A stretch of 64,000 nt of DNA from Macrostomum hystrix (GCA_950097015.1 CATNEN010000001.1:5937001-6001000); one strand, 5' to 3'. Numbered from the stretch's first letter, positions 22,700-34,204 are shown. Notes: generated by a model not told the origin, from the letters alone. Numbers and translations: made by a program.

Positions 22700-23455
22700 A
22701 ATAAATCGATCAGTGAGACGTAATGGTTCGCGCGCTGATTCAGCACTCTAGACAATTAGATCGTTTCAAATCGCGGTCTGGCGAATCACTAGCATTACAT
22801 TGGCGACCACGCCAGGACCCGGATACCATGAGGGGACTCCGCTGAATCCTTCTGACTCCTTCAGCATGCAGCCAGCCAATCAGCGCGAGCCTACAGGTAT
22901 CTGGCTGACGCCATGAAGCCAGCCAACCGCGGCAGGGACGCCACGGGCAGCATAGGAATTGCACCGAAAGATTTAAAGGCAAAGTGCTATTACTGCTTAT
23001 TGTTGTTCTTCGTCCATCTTTCGTGATTATATTTATGATGCATTGTAATAATATCTAATTCTTTTAGATTCGTGTAAGCCCTTCGCAATTAAAACCTAGT
23101 GTGTCAAGTTGCAATGAGATTCGATTTTACTTTTATTTTTTGCTGTTTTTCAAATGTCTGTCAAATGTCTTCAAAAGTACTGAAACTGCGTCCTATACAT
23201 TTATAATTGTTTTTGGTTTTAATGTCCTGCATTTCACTTAGTATCTTATAATACTGTTATCTTTCGTAGGTATTTTATACTGTATTATATACGAATCACT
23301 TAGCATTACAAGGCCTATACATTGAAATTTGTGCTCCTTTTTGTTTTCAATGAATTAACAATATTAAGTAATTTGTTAATATAGCATAGGCCCCTATTTT
23401 TATGTCAATAAATTACTAGGCCTATTTTATATCTATTGATAGACATTACATGCAA
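22700..23455. other. Intergenic; possible tRNA-like or LTR-element remnant at 22720-22985
   Basis: ACATTGGCGACCACGCCAGG (about 22796) resembles the leader region common in some LTR retrotransposons. GTAATGGTTCGCGCGCTGAT upstream resembles an A box. Neither is followed by retroelement coding sequence. The rest to 23455 is AT-rich with nothing recognised. Confidence 0.3.
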
Positions 23456-24103
23456 TCTATATATATAAAAGTGAAAACTCTGTCTGTGTGTGTGTGTGTC
23501 TGTCTGTGTGTGTGCAACCTTTTGTCTTTATAGACGCCGAAACCGCTCAACCAAATCGCACCAAACTTTGCACATACCTAAAACCACCTACGCTGAGTGC
23601 AATAGGCTACTCAAATTCCCGAAAAATCATTTCCTTCCTGCTCAAAAGTGCAAAAAACTGCTCAAAAATCGTCAAAAAATCACTCAATTCGACATATCGT
23701 CGCCCCACTTTGTCAGATTTTCTCCAAATTTGATCCACTTACACTTTACATGTTTTCCGACAATGCTGACAATTTTGAACATCTCTACTCAATCCAGAGC
23801 AAAGCTGCATCATCTCAAAGTGAGTCACTTTTTGTTTTCCGAGGACAGCCACCCCAACTCCCCTCCGCCACTCTGCGGGCCAAATTTTATTACAGCCACC
23901 CCCTCCCTTCCCCGGGCGCCGAAGCCCCAGACTGTACATTGTATTTCAAGCCGTGAATGTGCACAGCCCAAACCCCTAGACTGTCTACTGGCCCCCAAGC
24001 AGCACTGAGACTGAGTGCAGTGAGTGCGGTGGCGTCCCAGTGCGCAGGGCGATATTTCTCTCCAGCCAGCCTGGGATAGAAGAGAGAGGCTGGCGATCAA
24101 CTG

Positions 24104-25058
24104 ATGGGTGGTGTCACTCTGCTGCTGTCTGGAGACTTTAGACAGACGCTGCCTGTGATTCCGCGTGGCACTCCTGCTGATGAGATTAATGCTTGCCTAA
24201 AATCATCTCACCTGTGGCCATCGGTTGTGAAGTTGCACCTACGAACAAACATGAGAGCTACAATTCAAGGAGACGAAACAGCTCATGAGTTCTCTGCCAA
24301 TCTATTGCGAATCGGCAATGGTCTGCTGGAGATTAGCACCGAGGATGGGCAGTCATCGATCGCTACAATCGGAACCATTGTGCAGTCAGTGCAGGAGCTC
24401 AAGGCAAAAGTTTACCCGAACCTGATGGTTCGATATGCTGACGTTGACTGGCTGTCAGAGAGGGCAATTCTGTGTCCTAGAAATGATGCCGCCAACGAAA
24501 TTAACTACCAACTGCTTCAGGAGTTGCCAGGTGCAGTTTTCACCTACAAGTCAATTGATACAACGTTGACTGATGACACCGCTGTGGAGTATCCTGTTGA
24601 GTTTCTGAACTCTCTAGATCCTCCTGGAACTCCATCGCACAACTTGCAGCTGAAAGTTGGGGCACCAATTATGCTCCTCCGCAACCTGAATGCGCCAAGG
24701 CTGTGTAACGGCACCAGACTGATAGTCAGGCGGCTCTTCCCACACGTGATTGAGGCCACGATAATGACTGGATCTGGCAGAGGAGAGTCTGTTCGTTCCC
24801 CGGATTCCAATTATCCCCACGGACCTGCCATTTCAGTTCAAGCGACTGCAGTTCCCTGTGAGAGTGTGCTTTGCGATGACTATTAACAAGGCTCAGGGAC
24901 AGTCGCTGAAGGTGGCTGGCATCAACCTGGAGACTCCTTGCTTCTCGCATGGGCAGCTTTATGTCGCCTGCTCCCGTGTTGGAACTCCAGCTGGCCTATT
25001 CATTTTCGCACCAAGGGGAAGAACGAAGAATGTGGTGTATCCCCAGGCCTTGAGGTGA
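24104..25058 (+). pseudogene. Pif1-like Helitron helicase fragment, frameshifted
   Basis: This is the C-terminal half of an SF1B helicase. SGDFRQTLPVIPRG is motif III, followed by LRTNMRA. Then come SERAILCPRND and NLQLKVGAPIMLLRNLN, and AMTINKAQGQSLK with GQLYVACSRV (motifs V and VI). Walker A and B are missing at the N-terminal side. Around 24789 two bases present in copy B are absent, shifting frame, so the last two motifs lie in a different frame (24858-25058). Confidence 0.85.
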
Positions 25059-25210
25059 CTCGCAAGCAATTAATAGAAAAGTAGTCACGAATTAACGTTG
25101 ACCTGTCTAACTCTGAACTCTGAAACAGTTTAATTTTGTTTCTTTGACATTGTTATTGTTATGCCATGGCTATTTTCCTTATGTATACGCGTGTACATGC
25201 ATACTGTATA

Positions 25211-25483
25211 CAGAGGCAGATTTAGGGGGGGGCGGGGGGGCAGTCGCCCCCCTAAATTTTAATAATGGGAATAAGATGCCCCCACCAGGGGCGCCAGTCG
25301 CAGCACTGGCGCCCCTTTTCGGCCGCTGGCGCCCCTTTTTCAGCCGCTGGCTCCCGTTTTTCAGCCGCTGGCGCCCTTTCTTGGCTCCTGGCGCCCTTTT
25401 TCGGCCGCTGGCACCCCCTCTGTGATTCTCATGGCGCTCCCCTGACAGACCGCCCCAAAACAAAATTCCTGGATCTGCCACTG
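25211..25483. mobile_element. hAT-like MITE nested in Helitron A
   Basis: Ends are CAGAGGCAGATTTAGGGG and (reverse) CAGTGGCAGATCCAGGAATT. They are flanked by an 8-bp direct repeat ACTGTATA at 25203-25210 and 25484-25491. The interior is GC-rich, with repeated GGCGCCC and GGCCGCTGGCGCC words. The CAG ends and 8-bp duplication fit the hAT superfamily. Confidence 0.75.
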
Positions 25484-26179
25484 ACTGTATAGAGGAGTGG
25501 CTAAGAAACATGTTTCTAAAGAAGTAATCAAGAGGGGGCTGTTTGGACAAACTTTTCACTTATTTTTTACTTAAAACGCCCTTAAACAAACTCTTCACTT
25601 TTCATTAATGCAGTAAATAAATAAATGGTGACCTTCACTATAAAGTTAATACCGAGACGTGAATTGCTTACTGCTTTGCTTTAAATTTCTGCCCCAAAAA
25701 AAACGGGCAAAAAAAGCTAGTCTATATATATAAAAGTGAAAACTCTCTGTCTGTCTGTGTGTGTGCAACCTTTTGTCTTTATAGACGCCGAAACCGCTCA
25801 ACCAAATCGCACCAAACTTTGCACATACCTAAAACCACCTACGCTGAGTGCAATAGGCTACTCAAATTCCCGAAAAATCATTTTTTTCCTGCTCAAAAGT
25901 GCAAAAAACTGCTCAAAAATCGTCAAAAAATCACTCAATTCGACATATCGTCGCCCCACTTTGTCAGATTTTCTCCAAAGTTGATCCACTTACACTTTAC
26001 ATGTTTTCCAACAATGCTGTCAATTTTGAACATCTCTACTCAATCCAGAGCAAAGCTGCATCATCTCAAAGTGAGTCACTTTTTGTTTTCCGAGGACAGC
26101 CACCCAACTCCCCTCCGCCACTCTGCGGGCCAAATTTTATTACAGCCACCCCCTCCCTTCCCCGGGCGCCGAAGCCCGG

Positions 26180-26801
26180 GCTGTCAGAGAGGGCAATTTT
26201 GTGTCCTAGAAATGATGCCGCCAACGAAATTAACTACCAACTGCTTCACGAGTTGCCAGGTGCAGTTTTCACCTACAAGTCAATTGATACAACGTTGACT
26301 GATGACACCGCTGTGGAGTATCCCGTTGAGTTTCTGAACTCTCTAGATCCTCCTGGAACTCCATCGCACAACTTGCAGCTGAAAGTTGGGGCACCAATTA
26401 TGCTCCTCCGCAACCTGAATGCGCCAAGGCTGTGTAACGGCACCAGACTGACAGACTGACAGACTAGTCAGGCGGCTCTTCCCGCACGTGATTGAGGCCA
26501 CGATAATGACTGGATCTGGCAGAGGAGAGTCTGTGTTCGTTCCCCGGATTCCAATTATCCCCACGGACCTGCCATTTCAGTTCAAGCTACTGCAGTTCCC
26601 TGTGAGAGTGTGCTTTGCGATGACTATTAACAAGGCTCAGGGACAGTCGCTGAAGGTGGCTGGCATCAACCTGGAGACTCCTTGCTTCTCGCATGGGCAG
26701 CTTTATGTCGCCTGCTTCCGTGTTGGAACTCCAGCTGGCCTATTCATTTTCGCACCAAGGGGAAGAACGAAGAATGTGGTGTATCCCCAGGCCTTGAGGT
26801 G
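26180..26801 (+). pseudogene. Helitron helicase fragment in copy B
   Basis: It encodes LSERAILCPRND through RNLNAPRLCNGTRL. A short GACAGACT duplication near 26447-26467 then breaks the frame. The frame resumes with IEATIMTGSGRGESVFVPRI and AMTINKAQGQSLK through the C-terminus VVYPQALR. Copy B keeps the two bases lost in copy A, so the copies carry different disabling changes. Confidence 0.8.
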
Positions 26802-26954
26802 ACTCGCAAGCAATTAATAGAAAAGTAGTCACGAATTAACGTTGACCTGTCTAACTCTGAACTCTGAAACAGTTTAATTTTGTTTCTTTGACATTGTTAT
26901 TGTTATGTCATGGCTATTTTCCTAATGTATACGCGTGTACATGCATACAGTATA

Positions 26955-27228
26955 CAGAGGCAGATTTAGGGGGGGGGCGGGGGGGCAGTCGCCCCCCTAA
27001 ATTTTAATAATGGGAATAAGATGCCCCCACCAGGGGCGCCAGTCGCAGCACTGGCGCCCCTTTTCGGCCGCTGGCGCCCCTTTTTCAGCCGCTGGCTCCC
27101 GTTTTTCAGCCGCTGGCGCCCTTTCTTGGCTCCTGGCGCCCTTTTTCGGCCGCTGGCACCCCCTCTGTGATTCTCATGGCGCTCCCCTGACAGACCGCCC
27201 CAAAACAAAATTCCTGGATCTGCCACTG
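26955..27228. mobile_element. hAT-like MITE nested in Helitron B
   Basis: It is almost identical to 25211-25483 and lies at the same position in the Helitron. The left flank is ACAGTATA and the right flank ACTGTATA (27229-27236), so one target duplication has mutated. The shared site shows the MITE inserted before the two Helitron copies separated. Confidence 0.75.
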
Positions 27229-27465
27229 ACTGTATAGAGGAGTGGCTAAGAAACATGTTTCTAAAGAAGTAATCAAGAGGGGGCTGTTTGGACAAACTTT
27301 TCACTTATTTTTTACTTAAAACGCCCTTAAACAAACTCTTCACTTTTCATTAATGCAGTAAATAAATAAATGGTGACCTTCACTATAAAGTTAATACAGA
27401 GACGTGAATTGCTTACTGCTTTGCTTTAAATTTCTGCCCCAAAAACAACGGGCAAAAAAAGCTAG

Positions 27466-27592
27466 TTTAATATACATTAAGTAGCCTTATTAATTTTAAA
27501 GAACAAATTCTCGGAACAAAGAACATGTTTGGAGTTGCCTATTAGGCGACCATCGCGCATGTTCGATGTAGCCTAAGAATCGTCAACACGGC
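27466..27592 (-). repeat. Inverted arm of the 21.8-kb MITE
   Basis: Its reverse complement matches 21810-21938 almost base for base, from GCCGTGTTGACGATTCTTAG through to TGTATATTAAA. It begins on the base after Helitron B. It is either a solo copy or the right terminal repeat of a larger element whose left end is at 21810. Confidence 0.7.
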
Positions 27593-29460
27593 TGGCATTA
27601 CAGATTTGAACACACACAGCACTAAATAACACATACAACACTTTTGTGTCAGCGGCTTAAATGACAAAATGACCCAGACTACTTTAGTGCCAAGGCCTCT
27701 CTTTTGAGACCAAAAAAGTAGACTAGACTTAGTCACTTCATCAACTCTTTTAATAATAAATTTGAAAAAATGTCAAATGACTAGCATGTGTTGCGATATA
27801 TAGAGTCAACACAGACAATAATGTCAAGCTAGGCCTAACTTGATCAGTTGGTTGCTAGTGCATCCATACTTATGCAAAACACTACAACCAACATGACTAT
27901 GTGTACCTATGTACCTGTTTCCCGACATATTCAGGTCCACATATTCAAAACAATCGCTCCCAATTTTTAACAAAAGCACCCCATCAAGTTGTCTTTTTCC
28001 TACAATTTTACCCAATTGATTAGCTTAAAATAAAATGAAATTTATTAAGCTCCGTGCTATGGTTCCCGATATACGTTCTTTCAAAATCTGCCTGGCGACG
28101 TCTGAATTTTTAATGGATTAAATCTCTTTAAAATTGTTTGCATTATTAAAGCTTATATTAAACTGCTGATTCCTCAAAAATGTGTGCCAGATTTTACGAG
28201 TCCTGGCTTTTTAAAGACATCACAAGTCTCAGAGGATGCTTTTTTCCCGAGTTATTCTCTTCTGAATCATGTTTTGCTGCAATTTCGTGCTTTTTGCTAA
28301 GGCTATCAATCTGTTTCAGACGCTACACCTGAGCATTAATCAGGAGCACAACAAAATTTTTGCTGCTTTCTAACGCATAACTCTGCTTTAAAACGACTGC
28401 TCCGGTGACGACCGAAGTAGTAGTATACTTCCTGAGATATTCACGCCTCAAGTTTGTTTCATAGTAGTTAGTCATAGTGCAGCCCTCTTCAAATGTGCAA
28501 TAAATTAAAGTGAACTCCATGAACACATTTACATATGTACCTTGACGAAACTTTAGCCCCAATTTTACGCACTCACAGGCTTTAAGATGGCACCTCGAAA
28601 AATCTAAAAGCTGCTGTGGCTTTTTAGGTATTTGACTTCAAAGTGTGTTCTACTTTATATGTTCTTACTTACTTATTGAAGTAAGAAACACGCGTGAATG
28701 GTGAAGTATAAAGGTAAATTTCGAGGTACAAAACGATGAAAAGCATGATTTTTTACCTATGCTAAGTCGTAGTCATTTTTGGCTTTTGGCGATTGACTGC
28801 AAGGATAGAAAATGCATTTATCTTGACTCCTTGCGAAACTCCGACGTAAGACGACAAGCGTCACATCAAATATGTCTGCAGGTTAAAGTGAGTTTTCCAC
28901 AAAGTAACGCTAAGGGCTACTGATTTTAAAAGGGCACAAACGGATCTTGTTCTTTTAAGTCCAACCCAAAAACAACGAAAATTTTTAGTGCTCTTCTGGC
29001 TTCGCCTGATGCTGCAATCATACGTGTATTATCTGATCTTGGAATTTCTGGCTTTATAGATGCAGCACACTTTTCTCTAATTTCCTGGATATGCACGCAG
29101 ACTGCAGCAGCGGAGAGTCCAAGACAAACAATCTGTTGGCCGCGGCGCTCTTAAATCGGCTAACAAAATAGGCATTAGAGCTAATGCAAATAATTTTAAA
29201 TGACGGACTTGCAAGGTGGATTTGATGTCACATGTTTTCGAGTTGCCATGTCGACCAGATCCCGTCTCCCCAATCCGATTGATGCCCGAACATTGCATAG
29301 CACCCGCTCCACCAGTCATTGGTCAATAAACTAAGCTCAAATTGCATAAAATTAGAGCCGTAGTTGCAAGACCAGCTCACTTCTCCATCTGACAGCCTCA
29401 GCTAAGACTTAAAGACTGCTCTAAACTGATTTTAACAATATACCATTAATACCCATGCTT
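27593..29460. other. Intergenic, nothing recognised
   Basis: Mixed AT-rich sequence without credible coding frames, strong repeats or RNA signals that I can identify. Confidence 0.4.
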
Positions 29461-29483
29461 TAAGGGCGTTAATGGAAAATCAG

Positions 29484-29665
29484 AGGGCGCCGTCAGGCGC
29501 CCGAGGATTTTTCATTGACGCACGCAAAGCTTGGGTATCAATTTTATTGTACCATAGACGTTTTTGCCCAAGCTATACTTTCAGAGACAGATACAGGGGT
29601 GTGGGGGCAGAGCCCCCACTTCGGGGTGTGGGGGCGAAGCCCCCACCCACTACCATAGACTATTT
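29484..29665. repeat. GC-rich foldbacks flanking the Crypton ORF
   Basis: GGGCGCCGTCAGGCGCCC (29484) and two GTGGGGGC/GCCCCCAC hairpins (about 29600-29645) lie upstream of the recombinase. They are bracketed by CCATAGAC octamers at about 29553 and 29653. Similar foldbacks with the reverse octamer lie at 39250-39520. Confidence 0.55.
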
Positions 29666-29891
29666 TACTAGAAAGTCAAATCGTACGCTGAGCCTTGTTT
29701 CTCTCTCCTTTTCACCACTCAGCGGACCTTTATTCTATCTACAGTATCTCTCTCTCATTTCTTTCTCTCCCTCTTGGTGCGTGATAAGCTATGCCATAGA
29801 CTAAAACTGCACGAAGTCTGAACAAGTTGATGAGGGAAAGGAAAACTAAGGCTAGCTCAGAAATTTCTTTCCTTCAAATCTCCACTGAGCC

Positions 29892-31262
29892 ATGATCAAC
29901 TACGACGGAATAGTGGAAGGCGAGATTGTAGGCTTGTCCACTGATGAATTGCGCTTCGTCACTGATGAATCGGTCAACCGCTCCGGAGATACTGCGATAT
30001 CTCAATTCACCGGACTCGTGACTCTCGACGCAAGCTTCGTCGAGCAGTTTATGCTGGGATTGTCAGATTATCCGGAGTTAAGCGAGAGCGACGTACAAGA
30101 GATTTCGAAATTGGAGAATGATTGCGCTGTGCGATCTACCGAGAAGCAGACCAGGATCTACTCTGAGAAGGTGAAGGCCTTTCTAGCTGAGCGAGGTTTG
30201 TCAACTGACCTCGAGAGCATGCCGCCAAGATACGTGTATCACTATCTCCGTTTGTTTTTCTCTACTCTCAAGAAGCCCGATGGCACTGCTTACAGTTGTA
30301 GCACACTTGTGTGCATAAGGGCTGCAATTCATCGTTTCCTACTGGAAAAGCGAGGTATGCCGCTCATTGGAAATCCGGATTTTTTTGAGCTGGATAAGAC
30401 CTTCAAAGCTGCCGTAACGTACTCGCTGAAGCAACCGACGTCTGTTGTTGGCGGTGAGGCCGGATATCCAGCAATAGACAGCGAGGACATGTCTAAGCTG
30501 CACGTGTACTTCACCAGAGCAGATCCAAAGAGGCTCCAGTATGAGGTGCTGTTTCTCATCGTGTTCCACTTTGGATTTAGAGGTCGGGAGTGGATCCGAG
30601 CTTTGATGAAAAATGACGTTATAGTGAAGCGACGCGACGGACATGTCGAATATATCGATTTAGTGAAGGAGAAGAAGGAGAAGAATGTTTCCGCCAAGAG
30701 TGCCAGCACCAGGAAGGAAATCGGTATCTTTCCGGTGAGCGATAAGGCCGTATGCCCCGTTGAGGCATTCACTCTCTACCTAGAGAAGCTTCCTAGCGAC
30801 AACCCGAACCTGTTCCCAAGACCGAGGGCCAACTGGACGGGCGGCGACTGGTTCTGCAGGAAGGAGGTCTTGGGTAAGAACATGCTCGCCGGATTTATGA
30901 AGGTTCTCTCCCAGGAAGCTGGTCTCGGTCGGTCGTACACAAATCACTGCATTCGTGCGACTACAATCACTACTCTGTCGGAGCAAGGCTTCAGTGCGGA
31001 ACAAATTCAGGCCGTCTCGAGGCACAAGAGACTGGAGAACGTGATCCGGTACACCAAGCGAGTGTCAATGGATCAAAAGCGTCTACTGTCAACGTCCATG
31101 ACTTCTGGCTTGCACGGAAGCACCAGCACGCTAGAAGAAGCAACTCCCGCTAAGCGGATCACTGCAGAGCAGGATAAGACATTGCAGGCAAGCGACATAG
31201 CGGCCAGAGAACCCACGATTGTCCTGGAGAAAAACGGGGTAAAGTGTTCGATCTACTTGTAA
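29892..31262 (+). CDS. Crypton-type tyrosine recombinase, intact
   Basis: A 456-residue single-exon protein of the tyrosine-recombinase superfamily. It is closest in style to animal Cryptons and the Crypton-derived DUF3504/QRICH1/ZMYM proteins. Residues 80-160 look like a helical SAM-like DNA-binding part. The catalytic set is visible: R230 in HFGFRGREWIRAL, H352 and R355 in NHCIRATT, H378 in SRHKR, and nucleophile Y387 in VIRYTKR. It would cut and rejoin DNA through a phosphotyrosine in the nucleus. No stop or frameshift is present, so the element may be young. Element ends were not found. The start is the first ATG of the frame. Confidence 0.85.
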   Translation: MINYDGIVEGEIVGLSTDELRFVTDESVNRSGDTAISQFTGLVTLDASFVEQFMLGLSDYPELSESDVQEISKLENDCAVRSTEKQTRIYSEKVKAFLAERGLSTDLESMPPRYVYHYLRLFFSTLKKPDGTAYSCSTLVCIRAAIHRFLLEKRGMPLIGNPDFFELDKTFKAAVTYSLKQPTSVVGGEAGYPAIDSEDMSKLHVYFTRADPKRLQYEVLFLIVFHFGFRGREWIRALMKNDVIVKRRDGHVEYIDLVKEKKEKNVSAKSASTRKEIGIFPVSDKAVCPVEAFTLYLEKLPSDNPNLFPRPRANWTGGDWFCRKEVLGKNMLAGFMKVLSQEAGLGRSYTNHCIRATTITTLSEQGFSAEQIQAVSRHKRLENVIRYTKRVSMDQKRLLSTSMTSGLHGSTSTLEEATPAKRITAEQDKTLQASDIAAREPTIVLEKNGVKCSIYL

Positions 31263-31634
31263 CGTGCTTTGAGCCATGACTGCGACATTGACGGCTTTGA
31301 TTTACCGATTGTTTTTTACCAATTTACCGATTTACCGAAGTACCGAAAGTACTACGCTTGTTCGTAATTTTTATTGTTGAAAGCCTAAATGTCTATCATT
31401 GTTGAACTCCAAAGCTACCTGCTTTACAATGCACTATTGTTTCACGATTTCTGTCTGGAAAAAAATCGGGCAGATAATTACATTATCCGCCCGCAATTTG
31501 CGGGCAGTTAATGACGTTTGCACCATAGAGTAGACTTCGACGCATCTTTATTAAAAGCGGGCTTTAATGTAGTCTATGATATTATCGGGCAGGATTAAGT
31601 GCCCGCCGGGCAAAAAGGTCATGGTACAATAGCA
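31263..31634. repeat. Crypton 3' flank with hairpins
   Basis: About 31470-31515 holds CCGCCCGCAATTTGCGGGC, a strong hairpin. GGGCAGATAATTACATTATC lies beside it, and further GGGC/GCCC words follow at 31590-31615. ACCATAGA and TCTATGAT occur at 31531 and 31577. These could be part of the Crypton's 3' region. Confidence 0.4.
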
Positions 31635-32965
31635 ATGCATCTCAAAGCACTGGCTACTTTGCTACTTGTTCACACAAGGTGTAAGTATCAGAGAATCAGT
31701 TCTCAGACTGTGCTCATTCAGGCAGCTCATTTTTAGTCTCATTCAGTCATCCACCAACCTTCGTCTGTTTCAGTGACGGGCGCTGCGAGCAGCGGCTCCA
31801 CATTCAAGGTGGGAGAGAGCGGGACCATCGTTATCAACGCTTCAGTGAGCAGCAGCCTGTTTGAGTCGAGTGCTCATTGTGAAAGCCAGTGCCTGACATT
31901 GTGCGAGGCGAGAGGCTGTGCTGTCGTCGCGTTCAACAAGACAAAGCGGATCTGCCAGCAGGTTGTCATCAATGACAATTCGTCGGGCCCGCTGGGTCCA
32001 GATACAATGCGGCTCGGCTCGCCTGATAAAGAGTCGGTCATTTTGTGGAAGGCGGCGGACTTTGAGCCACAGCTTCAAGCCCGAGCTGCAACTGCATTTG
32101 TGTTGCGAAGTGAGTAAAAGCTAGCGAGAATCAAAAACATGTTGTGGCACCCATCCACATACAGAGTTGGTGCGAATTGAAAACCATCCTTTTCAGTCAA
32201 ATCAAAAATTTTTGTGCGAATCTCCCTCCATAAACCGAATCTTGAAAAATGATTTATTACATTAGCGCTAATTAATTAAGGTGGATCGCAGGCAAACCTA
32301 AATTCTGTCACACAGATTCGTGTAATAAAAAAGGCAAAGAAAGCAGTTTACAGGCAAAAAAACAAATAATTACCCACCTCTCTACCTCAGGATCCAACTC
32401 AGGACTTTTACGCAGGTAGCGGCGGTGTCGGAGGGCAGCCAGGCCTTGTGCCACCCAACTGGCACCCAGACTACCCTGGCGTCATCTGCGGCGGCCCCGG
32501 TGCCGGCTGGAACAGCTCGGCTGTCCCGTGCAACTACTCCGACTTCGCAGGTCCCGGCCTTAGCCGCATCGACGGCTGGCTCGGCGGCGCCATCAACCCC
32601 TCCTGCTTCAGCGGCGACGGCGGCTTCGGAGGAGGCAGCGCCGGTGGAGGCTGCTGCACGCGAATGATGATGGGCTCTGTAACGCGCTAAAATTGGGCAA
32701 CGAACCTCGCGCTGGCAGACCGAGACCGGTTTCTGGCTTGTTTGCCTTCGTCAGTCAGCCATAGCCACACGCAGTCCTCTCCCACCACTCTTGGTGTGCA
32801 CAGAAGTCTCTTTTAAGCTTGCCATTTTTATGGCGATATTTTTTAGTGTTATGTGAGAGTTTTGCAGCCAAGTCTTTGATTTTCTACTGTCAGTAGTCTG
32901 AATTGCATCTCTCACAGGCTTCAGCGGTGGAGGTTCCTCATCCAATCATAAACATGGCAGAATGT
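31635..32965 (+). pseudogene. Secreted PAN-like/glycine-rich protein gene, decayed paralogue
   Basis: Candidate exons are 31635-31680 (signal peptide MHLKALATLLLV), 31774-32109 (cysteine-rich apple/PAN-like part with CEARGCAVVAFNKTKRICQ) and 32391-32680 (glycine-rich, GGPGAGWNSSAVPCNYSDF). A remnant GFSGGGSSS lies at 32918-32965. Compared with the intact paralogue at 36894-38373, the exon for the first half of the glycine-rich domain is missing between 32110 and 32390. The phase of the flanking exons no longer fits (1 then 0), and a SINE interrupts the last remnant. A working shorter isoform is possible but unlikely. Confidence 0.6.
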
Positions 32966-32983
32966 GGCAGAATGTGTTTGGTC

Positions 32984-33230
32984 TAATGTGTTTGCCACTC
33001 GTGCCAAGATCCCTGAGCTCGATTCCGCGGCCAAGCCACATTAATTTGGGACGCAGCCGCGGAGAGAAGGCTTGGGGGCTTGTCGGGCAATTTACGCCCT
33101 TGAGGGCCAACCTCCAAGGCAATCTGAAAGTGTACACTGCCTGACGATGAGAAAGTCAAGGCAGATGTGCACACCTGTGAGAGTGTGTGCCTGAGCCCTG
33201 CGTACGCCATCTCAGTGCGTGTGTCTAGAA
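32984..33230 (+). repeat. SINE family A, copy 2
   Basis: It has the tRNA-like head with GAGCTCGATTCCGCGGCC, the body GCAGCCGCGGAGAGAAGGCT, CCTGACGATGAGAAAGTCAA and GCAGATGTGCACACCTGTGA, then GTGTGTGCCTGAGC. It sits inside the decayed glycine-rich gene. Confidence 0.75.
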
Positions 33231-34204
33231 TTACCTCATATTATTGTTTTTTACCAAACTCTCTTGCATGCTTGAAACAGTTTCATCACATCTTTGGTTG
33301 GGACAAAAAAACTAACTTTGGTTGTTGTGCCAAGTTCATAAGTTTTTGCCCTAGAATGAGGCACAAACGTCAAGAAACGACAGCCCTACCCAAAATAAAA
33401 ATTCAGCAAACACCGACGTAAAATACCTTGCTTTTTAAAGCCACGAACCAGGACAGTTTTATTGAGCTGAGAAGATATTTAAAATGGGATCTTGCACAGA
33501 GGTTACTAAATACTCAGATTTCGTATTTTTTTAGTCCCTGCTGAACTCTGTCTCGGATCTCTTGGCGGATTTTTCAGAGTGCGTCACTTAGCCTCAGACG
33601 CACGCAGCACCAGACCAGGCCAGGATTATTTTAATACTAGCTTTCCCACTTTCTTAAAACAATAAACATATTTTTTCCATTTTCTCATCTTGCATAGAGC
33701 TGTACGAATATTTGCTTGAAAAATCTATAAAAGCTAGATGGAGGTAGCTCAAATAGAAAGAAAGGCAGCGAAAGTAAGGGATAAATTAATTTGCCTAACG
33801 ATAGGTCATAAATTTGCTTTTGTCATCATTTATGCAAGCTATCTTCATGTACAGATCTTCTTCACTGTTTTGCTATTTTCCTACTTATTTTAATCCCAGC
33901 TTTTCCTGACTATCTTCTTCGATTCATTTTGTTCCAGCTCAACAATGATTGACAGGTTGCACCTAAATTCCGCATCATCATCTTGTTAGTGCCTAACATG
34001 CTTGTTTGGAAGAATCTTATGCAGAAAAGCTTTATCACATCATGAAGCCTGTGGTAGCTCCTAACTCATGGATGCTTCCTTCCAGACTCCTCGGCAACAG
34101 TCTCTGGGGCGTGTCACAGCCTCTTCAACTCAATCCACATAAGATCAGCTTCTCCTGACAGCAGTGAATCAAGTGTCAATTGACACAAGCTATCAATCAA
34201 TAGT
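33231..34204. other. Intergenic, nothing recognised
   Basis: AT-rich sequence with short, unconvincing open frames and no clear repeat. Confidence 0.4.

Larger units (their letters stand above)
23456..25720 (+). mobile_element. Helitron copy A
   Basis: It begins TCTATATATATAAAAGTG and ends with a GCCC/GGGC hairpin, an A-rich spacer and CTAG. These are the classic Helitron ends (5' TC, 3' hairpin plus CTRR). It contains a partial Pif1-like helicase reading frame and a nested hAT-like MITE. The left neighbour base is A. No rolling-circle replication initiator (Rep) domain is present, so it is not autonomous. Confidence 0.82.
25721..27465 (+). mobile_element. Helitron copy B, directly abutting copy A
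   Basis: It starts TCTATATATATAAAAGTG on the very base after copy A's terminal CTAG. It ends GCCC-hairpin-GGGC, AAAAAAAG, CTAG at 27465, followed by T. It is an internally deleted relative of copy A. The 5' part (to about 26175) joins directly to the helicase at SERAILCPRND, so motif III is absent. Confidence 0.82.

Noticed and set aside
23488..24008. Open frames in the Helitron 5' region
   Set aside because: Both Helitron copies carry them in three overlapping frames with no domain. They are non-coding Helitron sequence.
25144..25559. Open frames around the GC-rich nested MITE
   Set aside because: They follow from GC-rich repeats inside the hAT-like MITE. No domain is visible.
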